Shown here piece after piece: positions 23,901-56,289 of a stretch of DNA of 64,000 bases (its first letter is position 1; the number at the start of each line of letters is the position of its first letter). This stretch comes from Serinus canaria (lineage: Eukaryota > Chordata > Aves > Passeriformes > Fringillidae), in the NCBI RefSeq assembly GCF_022539315.1, contig NC_066316.1, positions 67,443,494 to 67,507,493 of the forward strand. The letters run 5' to 3'. A program made the position numbers and the translations under genes. Below the pieces are notes generated by a model, which had not been told where the DNA came from, made no database searches, and saw nothing but the letters and a program-made list of their open reading frames with translations.

Positions 23901-26900
23901 AGGAAGCTGGAAGGGGGTTCTTCTCAGGAACTGAGAAGAATCACTGAGCACCCGCCCACAAAGGTTATTTGCTGAATTAATGCACATTGCAGAACTGGGT
24001 GGATAAGGAGAGGAAGGAAAAAGAGTGGTTTAAGGAGTTCCCTTGACATTTTTGGGAGCAGTCCAGGCTCTGTCCCTCTAGGAGGGGCCTCCTCACTTTA
24101 TTACAGGCAGAAATACATGCAATGGCTCCAGCTGGTTATCAGTAATCTCCTGAATAGTCAGAGGTGCAGGGGGGATATTAAATTCTTGACGTTTTCTGGC
24201 AATATCATGAACTGACTTGAAGTTGCAGTATCTTTCCAAATGAGGTTGGGCATGATCTCTGCTCTCCAGCAGCCTCTGTGCCAGAGAAGGGATCAGGCTA
24301 CAGGTTTCTGAGGGTATTTAAGTATGCTGAAGCATTCCTTTCCTCTAGTTCTTCCACACAGGAGACCAAGCAGGTAATTTTTCTGCCCTATACCTAACTG
24401 TGTTTGCAGGATAAGCTAACTAGAAAAGTCAAAGGAAGCAAAATGAAACTCAGCAGCACAAGGCAACATAAAATACAGGGATAATGGGCTCTTTTGGGTC
24501 TTTTTCCAAAAGCCAGGAATCTTCAGCTGAGCAAAAACAACACCCTGAAGTACTGCTTTTGGAGGAGGATGTTTTTAAATCAGCTGTTATATTTTCAGCA
24601 GTGTGGGGATTTCTCTTGGGAATTCCCATCCACATGCAACTGCCAGCATTGCTTAAAAGATATTCGGCATGTCCTGGGGTTAATATATCCCGGGGGGCCA
24701 TTGCTACAGACAGAGCTCTGCTGTTGTAACAGCTTCTCTCTCCAGCCAGGGCTACTGAGGGAGGAGGAGGATGAAGTCACATTTCCTAGTTTTTTAATGC
24801 CAAAGCCCTCATCCCCTTGGTGCCTCCTACCTTGACCCTGTGAGAGCAGGGGCTGTGCGTGGGTGTCAAAACTCAGCTTTTGCTTACACCCCGCAGCAGG
24901 GTCTAAGGAAAAACCTAGAATTTTTTGCAGGTAAAAACACAAGTGATGGAATTAGTTGTGTCTTCTGTCTGACCAAATTATTTCACTCAGGTATTTGGAG
25001 TAATTTTTTGAGGTCATGTTACACAGGAAGGAAATAAGGCTGTCTTTTAAATATTAAGTTGATTTGGGAGATAAAGAGGCATTTATCCATTCTGAGGTTA
25101 AACTAATAGGAAAGACATTTTTGAAATATTCTGAAGCAAGATGTTTCAAGAGTTTAGTGGCTGATGATTTGCAATACAGTTTATTAGAATCCTAATATCC
25201 TTTCTCCAAAAGGCAGACTAAATACATTAAATAACAAACTTCAAGAAAGCAAACCTGAAGTTTTCTTGCCCATGTTTTCCCTTTCATTAGATTCATGCAG
25301 TTCATTTCATAGACTGTCAGATGTTAGCAATAGAACTAAAAAAAAAAAAGACCAAGAACTTTCAAGGTTGTAGCCTCCAAAGGAATTTAGTGACTTTTAA
25401 ATTCCATCTGACACCCAATCCAAAACCTACAGAAGTCAATAGAAAGATTTCCATTTACTTCATTGAGCTCTGGATTGAGATTTCAGTTTCTCCACAGAAA
25501 TCTGTTCTTTTTGGCATGGTGCTAAACTGAAGGCTGTTGAATATAGAGGATCTGAATTCGAAGTATTTTCTGGTATTTTCACCCAGGTACTTCAGAGACC
25601 ATCAAAACAGCATCTTGGTGTATGAGGCATAGCAAATTTGTTCCTGAAAAGCCAAATTTGTATGTTTGCTAAGGATTGTATCGAATAGAGGCATGATCAG
25701 ACAATGCATGTGGCCTGCGAGGTGGAGCCTGTACCCCAGTCCTCAGCTGAGTTGTTCTTTGTGAACACCAGGGTGAATTTTGCACAAGGAACCAGTTAAC
25801 TGGAGATGCTCAGAGGGAAATAAGAGATTGCAATGTGATTTGTGCTGCTGGAGTGCATCATTCACTTTACGACCAAACATACAGAGATATCCTCAAGTTG
25901 GAGCATGTCTGAGCAGGCACTTCAAGGCCAGCTGATCCAAGGGTCAGGTTTACAAAACTGTTGAGGTAAGCAGAAGACAGATGCTTTGCAGGGCATTTGA
26001 CACCTCTCCTTCACAGGTGCTTCTCTGTCAGGGGACCACTCAGCAGCTTTACAGCCTGGTTGGTGTAAATCTGAATGTGCTGTGCTGCCCTGGTGAGTCA
26101 CCACCCCAGGGCAGTCATCATTTAAACTGACAGTGACCAAAGGTCCCAGGCAAAGGACACTTTGCCACCCCTGCACAGCATCAAATTCCTGACACTGGTG
26201 CTGAGAGCTCGAGGTTTTCTCTTTCCCATCACGTCAGTTATGCCGGTTGAAAAACCGGGACTCAGCGGGCTTGGCTGATGTTTGTGACCTGGCGTAGAGG
26301 AAAAGGGGTGCTAACCTCAGGGAGAGAGACATGATAGTGGTGAGCTGACTGTCAGCCTTTCCATCCTGGCTGTTGGAATGGCAGGAGCTAGTTTGGCACA
26401 AGACCCAGCTCGCTGTGCAGGGGCTGCAGCTGTCAGAGCAGGAGCAGCAGCGTGTGTGCTGTGCTGGTGCAGCTAATAGCTGCTCTGAGGACTTGCCTAC
26501 ATGGGAAAATTTACCAGCATAATTATCCCACTGTAATTATCCCAGGATAACTCTCCCTGTGGATGTGCTTAATATAACATAGGGTATGTATGAATATATG
26601 GCAAATCTTCTGCACAGATGGGGTTTAAGTTACATAGAGGAGGAATGTTTACATTGCAGCCCAGCAGCAAAGCACAGTTTATATCCTACTTCCCAGCAAA
26701 TGTTACACCCAGAATTTTCTGTGCCAGAGGTACTTTCAGGGGGAAGTACATGTCATTTGATCTGATCAGCAAAAATATAAAGCCTCAACCTTGCCCTGTA
26801 AACAGGGGGCACAACATTTGCTTTTACAGAGTCACTGTGGAAGCCAGGGTAAAGGCTGGGACACTGCTTGGTACTTTTCTGTGATCCTGTTCACTCTTTT

Positions 26901-27939
26901 TTATAGAGTGATCATTTAAATTTGTTGTTCATTTGACTTTCTTTTTTCAAAGCACTGTGACTGAAGTTGGGAGAAACCCTTGGATCTCTAAAAGCTCTTC
27001 AAACACGTTGTGATTTTGACTTTTTCTATGAGGCTTTCAGGCCAGATTCTTTCACCAAATGTTGTCATTCCCATTGCTTGAGTGCTTAGTTCCCTCTCCT
27101 CTGATACCTCTTCTACTTGGGATTTTAGCTTCTTCAATCTGATATAAGGTGAATGGCTGGGGAAATGATGAGCACCAAGCGTGTTTTTCTGTACTCCATG
27201 GTAAAAAAGAGAATTTGCTGGGAGGAATCTGAGCTGCACCCTGTAAGAGGATGAAGATGGCTGCACTTCCTGAAGCCTGCTCAGCATTCATCCATCACTG
27301 CTGCTGTCATCCTGACTTGGGTTGAGCAAAGTCACTTGGCCGGACCAAATTTAGTAGTATAGCAGTCCCAAAAGGAAGTGATAATTTTGCTTTGGGCCCA
27401 GGTCAGTTCTGAAGGAAAGAGGAAAAAAATCCAGCCAATAACTAATCTCTTTAAATTATCTTTTAATTTTCAACAATTCAGAATAATGAGAGTCATGTGA
27501 TAATAGACTGGAAGAAATGGTACCATAAATTAGGCAGCAGCACTTGGAAACAAGATTTCAAGTTGAAATTACTCAGCTAGGTGTGTCATAAAGTTTAGAT
27601 CTGAGGCATCAGCTGTTATTAGAAGGTCAGGAGTAAAATAATTGCAAGTGGTTGTATTGCCTAGATTATGCCTAAACCAAACCTCCAGACCTAAGTCTGA
27701 TCTACTGTCAGGTTGCCAGAATTACTTCTGAGAGACAGTTCATCTGCTTTTGCCCCCCTCCAGTGTCAGCAGGAGCAGTAGGTTTCACAAATCCCATAAA
27801 AAACATATGATTTGCGCAACACAATTTCCAAAACTTTAACTGTTATTTCTTTTCCAGCATCTGAGATAGAGTTATTTTAGGATTATTGCCCATGTGAAAC
27901 TGTACCGTGTTCGCAAGAGTCCTTTTTCTTGTTTTCCAG
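20805..27939 (+). other. TRAF3IP2: TRAF3IP2 intron 1 (about 7.1 kb)
   Basis: Inferred first intron, gtaaga to ttttccag. It contains a polypyrimidine block at 21197-21228 (listed separately). I see no further exon, RNA gene or recognisable transposon. The many open frames of 60-135 codons at 21170-21920, 22880-23250 and 24450-24940 overlap on opposite strands and lack domain signatures. Confidence 0.65.
21197..21228 (-). other. Potential G-quadruplex / triplex tract
   Basis: The plus strand has six C-tracts of three or four bases separated by two or three T's. On the minus strand this is six G-tracts with short A loops, satisfying the usual G-quadruplex pattern. It is also a polypurine-polypyrimidine near-mirror repeat. 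It sits about 390 bp downstream of the inferred exon 1 donor of TRAF3IP2. Confidence 0.7.
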
Positions 27940-28008
27940 TTTGCTGAAAAATCCTGGCCTTGCAGTAAGGCAGCTGACTCACTTCCGGTTCTGCAAAAAA
28001 CTTTGGAA

Positions 28009-28024
<16 letters not shown>
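27940..28024 (+). CDS. TRAF3IP2: TRAF3IP2 start exon (mostly 5' UTR)
   Basis: An 85-nt exon is bounded by ttttccag and a gttagt donor. The ATG at 28009 (G at -3, G at +4, a good initiation context) gives ATG GCC TCT GCG TCA G. Spliced to the next exon this reads MASASG-TFVGRSIPVEVD, placing the start at the same depth as the human long isoform, in which a few residues also precede RSIPVEVD. No RNA data support the exon; the evidence is two good splice sites, a matching phase and the expected N-terminal length. Confidence 0.7.
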
Positions 28025-46578
<18,554 letters not shown>

Positions 46579-46925
46579 ACATTATAACTTAAAGCACATG
46601 ACGAGTGGTTGTTAAAGGGTTGTTCCTGGCAGGGAGCCAGCACTCTTCCAGATGGCTCTTTTTGATGACAGAAGACACTCTTTCTGCTAAAGGAATTGGT
46701 TGTCTTGGGTTACTCAGGCTCAGCTTGTTCTCTACCATGTTAAACATCTATTTCCAAAGCTGATGGGGCAGAACTCTCTTCTCTAGATTTTTTAATAAGC
46801 TACAAATGGAAAGAATGCCCACTTTTATTTTAACATCTGGTTCCTTTTATTAGTCATTATAGCAAACAAATACCAAAAATAATGTTGCAATAAGTGTAAA
46901 ATAAAAATTACATCCTCCTTTTTGC
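46579..46925 (+). other. TRAF3IP2: TRAF3IP2 3' UTR, minimal extent
   Basis: Non-coding AT-rich sequence after the stop. The nearest good poly(A) signal is AATAAA at 46900-46905, followed by a T-rich and GT-containing stretch. Further AATAAA copies at about 47427 and 48051-48056 (the latter followed by tgtgttaggcagtgg) could produce longer transcripts, so the true end may lie near 48.1 kb. Confidence 0.55.
46900..46905 (+). terminator. TRAF3IP2: Candidate TRAF3IP2 poly(A) signal
   Basis: AATAAA lies 322 bp after the stop codon, with cctcctttttgctcaggg about 10-28 bp downstream. Later signals at about 47427 and 48051 remain possible. Confidence 0.5.
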
Positions 46926-49900
46926 TCAGGGTTTCTTTAAAGATATTCCTGCTCTGTATAGCATTATTGAACCATCAGTTTGTATACAGACTATTAAATA
47001 TATTTGCCTTTTGTAAGGCAATCTTATATACTATGTCAACTTCTATTATTGCTGGGGACAACTGAAAAGTGGGTTGGGTAAGGCAGCTTTTCCTTAGCCT
47101 GTCTGGCATAAAGAGACTCATCTTCAATTAGAGGACTTTCAGATCTGGAATCTCTAGAGTTCCCTTTCCTTCCAGCTTGGTCCCTCACACCTCCAGCGTG
47201 TTGCAGCAATAGTCCCCAGAAGGAGAGTTGAATGCATGACTACATGTGTGCTGTCAGTGCCATGGAACACTGCAGTACTTTTTATGGCAGGCCTTCAGCC
47301 TCACTATTGCCCTTCAGCCCTTATTTAAAACAGAGCATGTCAAAGGACAATTGTCATTTGGGAAGCCAGCAATTGTTAAGAGAAAGAACATTGACTCCTA
47401 CAACTTGCAGTATGCAGTATGGAACAATAAAATAATCAAAGATGGAGGGCCACAGGGTGCTGGCCACCAGGATGGCTCAACAACATCACGTCTGCTACAG
47501 TTAAACATATTGTAACAGACCACATAAGCACAACTTTGGTGAGGGTTTTTTGTTTTTTAAGAGCCTTAACCTTACTGAGGTAACAGTGGACCCTGTTGGC
47601 TTAAAATTCTGCAGCCCTTATTCTTTAGAGCAGTCATACCAAGATCCTCCCCAGCTTTCGTATTTGTCATAGAATGACTCAAACACAGCTTTATAAAATG
47701 TTCATGTGTTTGGTGGTCTGGAAAGAAAATTAGCCCAGAAATTGATACTCCTCGTAGAGTATCCAAATTATTTAATTAGTTATCCGTGGAGGTGGTGCCA
47801 GCATGGTGTGTTGATGCAGCACATGCTTTGTGGTGCTTATGGAGAAAAAATTAAAACTCAGATTTTCCTTTAGCAGACTTGTGCAAAAATAATTGCAGCC
47901 TTTTAAGGGAAGGGTGTATTCAGTGTTGTCAACTCCTATGCTTTTTATTGTGGTATTTTCTGTGCTTCTTGCAACTCCAGTTTCAAAAGGGAAGCTCAAC
48001 AACTGAAACAGGCTAATACCTGATGTGCCAGCAGCTTCCTGAGAAGGCACAATAAAACTGTGTTAGGCAGTGGTACTTCTTGGCACCTACTTACATGTGG
48101 GAAAGGGAGGTCTGTTTTTCATGTGATAAATTTTCAATTAAGAAAATAATTTTCTAGTATATGGTGACAGCCTAAAATCATGACAGAAATTTATCTTAAA
48201 TGGTCACCAAAGTAAACACAAAAGGAGTGGGATGTGGGTCGACATTTGGGGTCACCTAGAGTGCACTACAACATTGAGCTCAGCCTCCAGGTTGAGCGAG
48301 TCTCCTGAAATGCTGGGGCATTATCCTCCAGCTCAGTATGGCTGCCTCTGTTGTTTTAAGGTATCTGAAGTGTTTTAGCACTGTGAAATAGTCTGTCTCA
48401 ATTGGCTTCAGAGCCTCTTAGCCAATTTCTGCCACATTTATTAGGGAGGGCTCAAAGATACTAAGTGCCTGTGAGTTTCATGGAAAGATTTACCCAAGCA
48501 AAGAGCGAGCCCCAAACCCACATGCTGAAGAGGGAGAGGTTCTGGTCTCTTCCCAGAGGTGGACAGCTGGCCACCCTGGCCCTGGCAGGGGGCTGGGAAG
48601 CCTTCTGGGCTACCCAGCCTGCACAAGTCTGGAGGAGAGAGGCATGTGGGGAATGAGGCTGTGTCAGTTTAGCTGCTTGCAAAGCAGTGTATTAGGGAGT
48701 GCAGTTAAGCATTCAAAATGATTAGTGAGGCTGGGTAGTAAATTCCTTTCATCATTTTGTCTGTCATCCGAAAATATGTGCTCTAGATTTACCACAGATT
48801 TGCTCAGTTTGGGCCAGGGAATTTCATTAAGTAATTCCTGCATCATGTGATGCACAAGGTTGCATTAAATGGTCCAGTGATTATTTCTATTCTTCTGTTT
48901 GAACAATCCTTTTCTGCAAAACAATACTAGCAGAGTGAGGAAGAAAAACTAAGCTTTGCTTAGTGGGAAGTACAAAGAGCCCAATCTATTTAACTGCTGG
49001 GGCCTTTATTTTTAATTTTTTTTTAATCAAATAACAATTCCCAGGATTCATTGATCTTTACATTAGTTAGAGCATCCTACAAGGACAGGAACCATGATGG
49101 GGAGACTGTGAGTAATGAGCTAGCAGCCTAGTGAATCATTTCCCCTAAAGCTCTGTATTTGTAGAGAGACAGATGGTGGGAGCTGTGAAGAGGGAGAGGC
49201 AGGAGAAAAGCCGGTTTTTGCAAACAGCAGAAGTATAGAGGATGGTAAGGAAAGGAAAATAAAAGAAAGAAATAATCAGCAGGTAAGGAAGAAGAAGAGG
49301 CTGAGAATACACCAGCTGTTTCAAAACTAATGCATTAATGTTAGAATGGATTAGGTTTAAGGCAAAATATGAAAAGGAAATTGCAGAAAACAAGAGCTTT
49401 GTGGCTGAGAGAGGGAAAATTTACTAAGAGTAGCCCTAAAAATATATTTGTAGATGAACTCTTGAGTCAGTTATTAAGTGCAAATAACAGAGAAGTAGCT
49501 GAAAGTATGCAAGACTCCATCCTGCAGGCTGGCAGTGCTGCTGCCCAGCTGGAGCTGCCAAGCTGCAGGTACCCACAGAGGCAAAAGGCATCACTTGGAT
49601 GGTGACAGCACCAGGGGTTTTTCTCATAGCACCTGTAAATTTGCAAGGGGTGTGTGGGAGAGGAAATCCATTGTCCCTAACATGGAAAGTAAGCAAAGCA
49701 AGAGAATTACATACTTAAGACTGGGATGAGTGCAGCATTAAGATAGAAATAGAGGATTTAGAGATAGCCTGCTTTGGAGGCTTGCCAAAACTCAGATGAC
49801 ATTAATGCATGTAAAGGTTTTGTTATGCAAGTCACCTGTGTGACAAAAATAGGGTTGCAAAAATTTATCCCACAGTTAAGTTACACCTCTCCAGAGAGGG

Positions 49901-52483
49901 CAATTCGAGTACAAAGTTAATTTAATAAAGCCTTGTACACAGGACAAGAAATGCTGCCCTAAGAGCTCATTTGCTCCTGGTAGGGTCTTAAATGCCATCA
50001 TTTGATGCCATTTAAGAAAATAAATCAGCAGACTTCCCTGCAGCCTCTCTAGGACCACCAGCAAGGCAAGTAATGAAACTGGGTCATAAAAACAGCTCCA
50101 CCAAAGGGTGCCTTGCTGAGAGCCTTTCCCTCATCTCCAGCCACTGACCCGGCTGCAGGTAGCAGAGACATGGGCATCTCAATAACAGCATCAGTCTGGG
50201 CAGCAAACTTGGGCAGTGTGGTCAGGAAACTCCTCAGTGAGATAAGAAAAGGAGCAGTTCCCACCATTTAGGATGCTCTGGGCTGTCAGATGGAGGCACT
50301 GGTAAAGCTGACAGACACCAGGGGATGTGGAAGGGAGGAATTGGGAGCTCTGTGGCCTTGCAGTGCAAGAGGTCTACTGTGGTAATGAAGTAAAACGTGT
50401 CTCAGAGGGTTCCCTCACCTTCAGTGTGCAGACCAGGCACACGTTATCTTCCAAAGCAAACATCTCTCTTGTTACACTTTGGCTTTAATTTAACAGGTTC
50501 CTCCATGCCCACATCTGTAGCAGTCTGCTAATGTTTTACCTGTGTTTGGGAAACAGATCCTGCCTGGAAGGTCACAGCTTTCGTCAGCCTCCTCTTCCAC
50601 CACCTTTTATCACAATGTTGCTGCAGGGAAGCACTGCCACAGCACCCAGTTTGCAGTACTGGTGGGCTGGCACTGCTTCTTCTCCCCAGAACCCCCAGCA
50701 TGGGTCTTCTGCAGAAGTTCCAGGCTGGCACACAGCACATCAGTATCATTACACAGCTCCAGTGTGTCACTTCTCCTCAAGCAATGGATGCTCACACAGT
50801 CCCCTCAGCCAGCATGCACCACACTGGCACATGAACATCTCGCAAAAGTCACTTGCAAAACCCTCTCTGAGACATCAGACACACCTCTCCCACCTGCATA
50901 TTACAACCAGTGCAGGAAGAGTATTTATAGTAAATATTGCCTGTATTTATGTGGTATTTGTATTACAAGTCATTGCTCACAGCAAGAAGTGTTCTCTGGG
51001 CTGCAGGGAAGGACATCTGAGCAAGCAGAGGCTCCACTGCCATGGCAGAGGGGTGCTGGATGCTGCTGCCCACCCAGGCAAAGCCAAACCAGGCCCTGAG
51101 ATGCCAGACCACAGAAGAAGGCAGCAGAATAGCAGCCTGTCCAATCCCCCTCCAAATTAGGCCAAGAATAAGATGGAATTGCTTAGCCCCACTCCAGCCT
51201 CCATCGGCTCAGAGCCCAGCCTCAGCCTGATCATGGAACAGTGCACAGACCACCAGCTGTGTGTCCCTGTCTGTGGCCAAGATCACTTGTAAACAAACAA
51301 AAAAACATCTAAAGCTAAGTTGCCCAGCCTAACCAGATCTGCCAGCTGGGCTGCATTTCAAGGGCTCACTGATGTAGATGGGACTAAACAAATACAAACA
51401 CACATACTCCCTGCATCGTGGCTTTGAGCACTGCATGCCGCTGCACAGATCCATGCAAACTGCAAGAAATGCCACCAAAAGCAAAGACAGAGTTTTTTAA
51501 AACATTTGTTCTTTATTGTAAATTATCAGGGACTTCTCCAGTTTCCAGAGGGTGAGAGGCAAGCACCTGCTTGCCCACCTAACCCTAGCGTATGGGGGAT
51601 TTCACAGCAACCTCTGCAGACACCAAGTCCTTGGGGCTAACAGACAGATCCAGGGAATCTCAGGTGAAACTTGGATGAACCCAGTGGATGTAAATCCCCT
51701 CAGGACTGGCTGTTGTGGAAGGGGGACCTGCCGAGGAGTAGGAAATTTCCCAGGACCTACTTTGATGGTTGGGCAGATGAAGCCCTCTCTGACTTGTACC
51801 ACTCTTCTAAGAATGGGAAAATGCACTCTGTTGGAAAGCTCCAGAGAAACTCAAATGTGTGGATTTTCTGGGTGCAGAAGAAGGTGCAGAAGAATGGCAG
51901 ACACTGGACAAACACCCTACCCCCCAAAAAAACCTACTAAAACAGTTAATAACTAAAATTGATTTTTAAGAAATCATTACAAGCACCTGCAGTGAGCTCA
52001 TTCTGTCTGAATTCCATTCTTTGGATTTTCCACTTTTTTCCTAAGGAATTATACTCTGGAAATACTATCTTGGAGGCTTTCTTCAAAGCTACCTTCCTTT
52101 ACTTGGGCTGACAGTCCTTACAGCATGTCTATTCTGGTTTTCATCAGCTATGCCCAGTGAAAATCTGGTAAATGTGATGCATTGTGACTGCCACGTTCAG
52201 CACTGCAATGCTCCCGTGCCAGCCTTGGGATTTCCAGCAAGCAGCAGGTGCTGCAGTCCACTGTTAAAAACCCTGCAGTCTTCAAAGGAAGAAATTCAGT
52301 GAGAAAGACTTCTAAACAGAACACTACTGGGGATTGAGTTGAACATCCCAGAAGCAGCAAGTGCATTAAAGAATCTTTCATTCCAAGGCTGGGAGAGGGA
52401 ATTGAGCCCAGCTTGGCACTGACCAAGCCCAGTCCAGTCAGTATCTGGTAGCATCAGTTCTCAGTGGGTGCTATGTGCATCTC

Positions 52484-52515
52484 ACAAATGCAAATGCACA
52501 CAAATGCAAATGCAC
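52484..52515. repeat. Two 16-bp units, each with an octamer motif
   Basis: ACAAATGCAAATGCAC occurs twice head to tail (52484-52499 and 52500-52515). Each unit contains ATGCAAAT, the POU-factor octamer, at 52488-52495 and 52504-52511. Confidence 0.85.
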
Positions 52516-55289
52516 ACAGCCAGATGCTCCTACCACAGTCCTCCTCCCAGGACTTCCCCCCAAACAGACTGTACAGTGACACTGAAATCCATCCTCAGCA
52601 CTGATAAGGCACTAGGGGTTCCCAAATGCCAAACCAACAGCATACAGAGGACAACGGACCACCCCTCTTTACAGCAGACTAAAAATACCAGCAATGGTTC
52701 CAGATGCTCAGGACTGGCTTTCCCCACATACAGGGCAGAGATTTGTTTGGAAAACAGAAAACAGACTTTTTTTTTTTTTTTTTTTTTATTCTTCATTTTA
52801 TTATTGCTCTGCTGCAGACAGCAGAAAGTTACCCACTCACTCTTCTGCAGCCTCCTTAGCTAAGAAGCTGAGATAACAGCAAAGTGGCCATTTAGGTAAG
52901 GTTGTTGAAGACTTACTGATTAAAGAAGCACGTACATACAAAAATTACTGATTTTTATGGATCCATTCTCCTCACGGCCTTACAAGAGACAGTTTTTTCC
53001 TTGAAGCACCAGCTGTGCAGAAGCTGAAACAGCAGAAAGCCAGCAGTAAGACTATCCCAAAAGAGAAATGAAGGGGAGCTCTTAAAATAGGCACAATAGC
53101 ACCTGAGAAGACAGACAGAGTACAATAAAGAAGTGAGAAAGAAAAAGGGAACTACACTGTAATAAAATTGAATGCAGTAGCAAAATTAATCAGCTAGCAT
53201 AGACTCATCTCTTTTGGTCTCTTTTTTCTTTTTTTTTAAGAGGTAAAATAACTTAGCACTTACTACTTTATAAAGAAGAAGAAAAAGATTTAAAAAAATA
53301 GTATTTTCCTCCAGGCTTTTGTGTCCCATTTTAACTTAGTAGTTGGAAACCAACCTACTAAAGCAGCCCAATCCCTCCTGACTGTCACACTGATGACAAT
53401 TTGATATAGCAGTATACCAGCAGTCAAGAGACAGTCAAGGCAAGACAGACAGGTATAGAGGTACACATGCAAAACACAAGGAACGAAAACTGCACATGTC
53501 AGACCCTAACAGTGATTGATGTATTCAAGACTCTTTGCTCACTCCAGGCTGGAGTTAATTATTCCCAGCAGTAATTAACAGGTTGAATTTTAAGCTCTGG
53601 CCTGGATGGAGTTGGCATTGGAGAGACAGGTTTCACCACTCCCTCAAAGCAGTGCCCAGACAGTAGTGTGAACTTTGTGACTTGCTTTACTGGAGCTATA
53701 AGAGGGAAAAAGCACCATCCTCATCAAACCAGGTGATCATTTTTCTGTTGCCCATATTTCTAAGTTGTGCACACTTTCCTGGTTTTGATGTCTTACACAG
53801 TAGCTTTGTCTAAAACAGCCCAGTGTTCCAGGCCCCAACTTTCCAGGCCCCAGCTTTTTTCACTACAAAAAAAAAAAGGTTCATCCAGGGACCCACATCA
53901 GGCTCAGCCTGTGCATCCCTACACAAAATCATCACTGGATGTGGTGTGACCTTGTACTGCCTTCACATGATGTGAAATAAGAGGTGTAGTTCAGAAGTGT
54001 TATTGTATGGAGAGAGGGTGGTGCTTGGGCAAAACTATCCAGGGCATTTCTGTTTTAAGTATGGTCTAAGCCTACATCTGTGGTGAAGCCCAAACTGGTC
54101 TTTTGCAGAGGGCAAGAAGACAAGCCTTGATGAGACACTGTCTGTGAAACAGCATTTTTGAGAAAATCCAGAGTGCCAGGAAATCTGGTGTCACATTGTT
54201 TGTGGCAGAGCTCAGTAAAATGAGTAGTCCTTGACCTACCTGCTCCCTACAACCAGGACATTTCACAGGGAAAGGCATTTATCCTACCAGACATAGGGGG
54301 TACAAGCACAGGTTGCAAACAGCATTTCTGTGAGCTCCAGACCTGTCAGACAAGTCTCAGTGCCTCAAGCCCTTGGTGCACATGGGGATTTAGCAAAAGC
54401 ATTTCATATCAACCCAGCTATCAGCTCTGACTATCATGCTGTAGATGTGCAAGATGTAAAAGCATGCTTTCATTTCTTTTCTCTCACATGCTTCTATTAG
54501 GGAACCTCTCATCTGTAGCAGTGTGAAGTCATACTAATCAAAAGAAGAATTTTTCATAATTTTTTGTGTGTTGCCTGAATTTTACAACATTAGAAGCAGC
54601 TACGTAGATACAGCTGCCTTGTGCCTCATGCTGAATACCAGAAGGCTGTTCTAACGAAGAGTTTACAGTCTGACTCTATCTGGGATTTGAGTGGCTAACT
54701 AAAATCCTTTGCAAATTATCACTGTCACTGCTTTGTAAGCCCTGCTTCCTTTCTTTACGTCTGAATTTGGACTGGGGATAATGAACTTCCTGTATCATGG
54801 ACTGGGATACAAGGAAACTCATTGTACACTCACCAAGGAAGAGGACATCAGTAAGTAGCTCATGAGGCAGCTCTGAAGGGTCTTATTAGAATGACTTATT
54901 CTCTGAGTTTCAGTGGTTTGATTAAGTGCATCATGTGATAAACACTTATAATGAACTTCTTCAGATGCTGCCAGGGAAAACCCAGCAGATAAAATGCAGA
55001 ATCTCATGGCATTGCTCTCTGCATAACAAACTGATTACAAAGATGGAAAAATCATGCAATTCACTGGCTTCTCCCACTCAGGACAACACAACAGTGTTAT
55101 ACAATTTTCTCTTTGCTGTCCCAGATTAAAGTATCCTTGCTACTCAGTCCAGTTCAAACTAGTGCAATTTTTCTCCTACAAGTCACCAGACAGATTACAG
55201 CTAAATGTAACTACTTGCAAGAAAATCTAGTCATTGTTCTGAATTTTTATTTCTTATTAAAGAAAACAAAATAATACAAACAAACACAG

Positions 55290-55346
55290 TTATGGTTAGA
55301 ACTAGGTGATCTTTAAGGTTGCTTCCAGCCCTTCTATGATTCTACA
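55290..55346 (+). mobile_element. CR1 3' tail remnant, plus strand
   Basis: A very short CR1 end: GAACTAGGTGATCTTTAAGG, TTCCAGCCC and TTCTATGATTCTA are in the order of the CR1 3' terminus. Nothing further upstream is recognisable. Confidence 0.75.
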
Positions 55347-56289
55347 GGGAGAAAAAAACCCCAAAGAACTAAAAAAAAGAAAAAACAAAACTGAACATAA
55401 ACTCCCAAGTAACAAAGGCTAATTTGGTTTGTTTAAAAACAGCAGGCCACAGTTGAGAGCATCCCTTGCAGTTCTGGCCCGGCCAACACCTGTAGGACCA
55501 ATGAACCAGGGTAATACATCAGCATCTGCTCTGCTCTCTCCTCACCCCCAGTTTGCAGCTTCATTGCTTCTCCTTCTCAGCTGCACAGCCTCCCTTCTTT
55601 ACTCTCCCAAGCTGTCTGTGCCTAAAAGCTACAGCACCTCTGCAAAAGGCATCCTGGTTCTGGCAATAAGCATGGGATGTATGCACTTGTTCCTGTCCTG
55701 TTGGCCAGCATAAATTACAGCACTGCTTCTTCAAGGCCAGTGCTATATCCCTGGCTCAGGTGTCAGCTGGAGCAGGCAACTGTTTCAGCTGGGTACGGTA
55801 AAGATGCAGAGAGGTAGACAAGTGCTGGACACTTAAGTGAGGTAATTGGTATTACTTGGGACCCTTAATTCAGTAAAAGGTTAATGAGGGCATCCCCTTC
55901 CTTTAAGCTACTTACTGACTGGTTTTCCCTCAGTCCAGATCCCAGACTTTACAGAGCAGTAGCTGAGATGGCAGAAGCTGCAAAGCCAGCCCACAGTAAT
56001 GCCTGCCCTCAGGCTACCTTTCTCCATCATCCCACTGAGTAATCACCTCTTTAGGGTCACTGGGTGAATTGCCTTAAAGGGAATTACTTTGGCAGTTCAG
56101 GTGTCAGTAGAAACAAGAGGGTAAAGGATCACCTGACACCTGGCAGGTCACCTCAGCAACTCTGTCCTGCCTGTCACCAGTAGATCTGATAGCTGCCAGT
56201 GCCACAGAGTGGAACCAAACTGGCAGTGCTAATTCCTCTGATGCCTCAGGTTTTAGCTTTTATATTTTTTCAGAATCTGTACTGCTTTA

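Larger units (their letters stand above)
46926..56270. other. Downstream intergenic DNA, first part
   Basis: About 9.3 kb with no gene that I can support. It includes the 16-bp octamer repeat at 52484-52515, a 21-base T run at 52767-52787 and a short CR1 tail at 55290-55346. The longest open frame, 209 codons at 50531-51160 plus, overlaps a 185-codon frame on the same strand and has no domain signature. Two overlapping frames at 51552-51956 are similar. Confidence 0.65.

Noticed and set aside
50531..51160. 209-codon plus-strand open frame, longest non-repeat unassigned frame
   Set aside because: A second 185-codon frame overlaps it on the same strand, three minus-strand frames overlap too, and no domain, splice pattern or coding bias is visible.
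51552..51956. Two overlapping plus-strand frames (134 and 89 codons)
   Set aside because: The second has some protein-like feel (WADEALSDLYHSS) but no ATG, no splice context and no family match; the first is low complexity.
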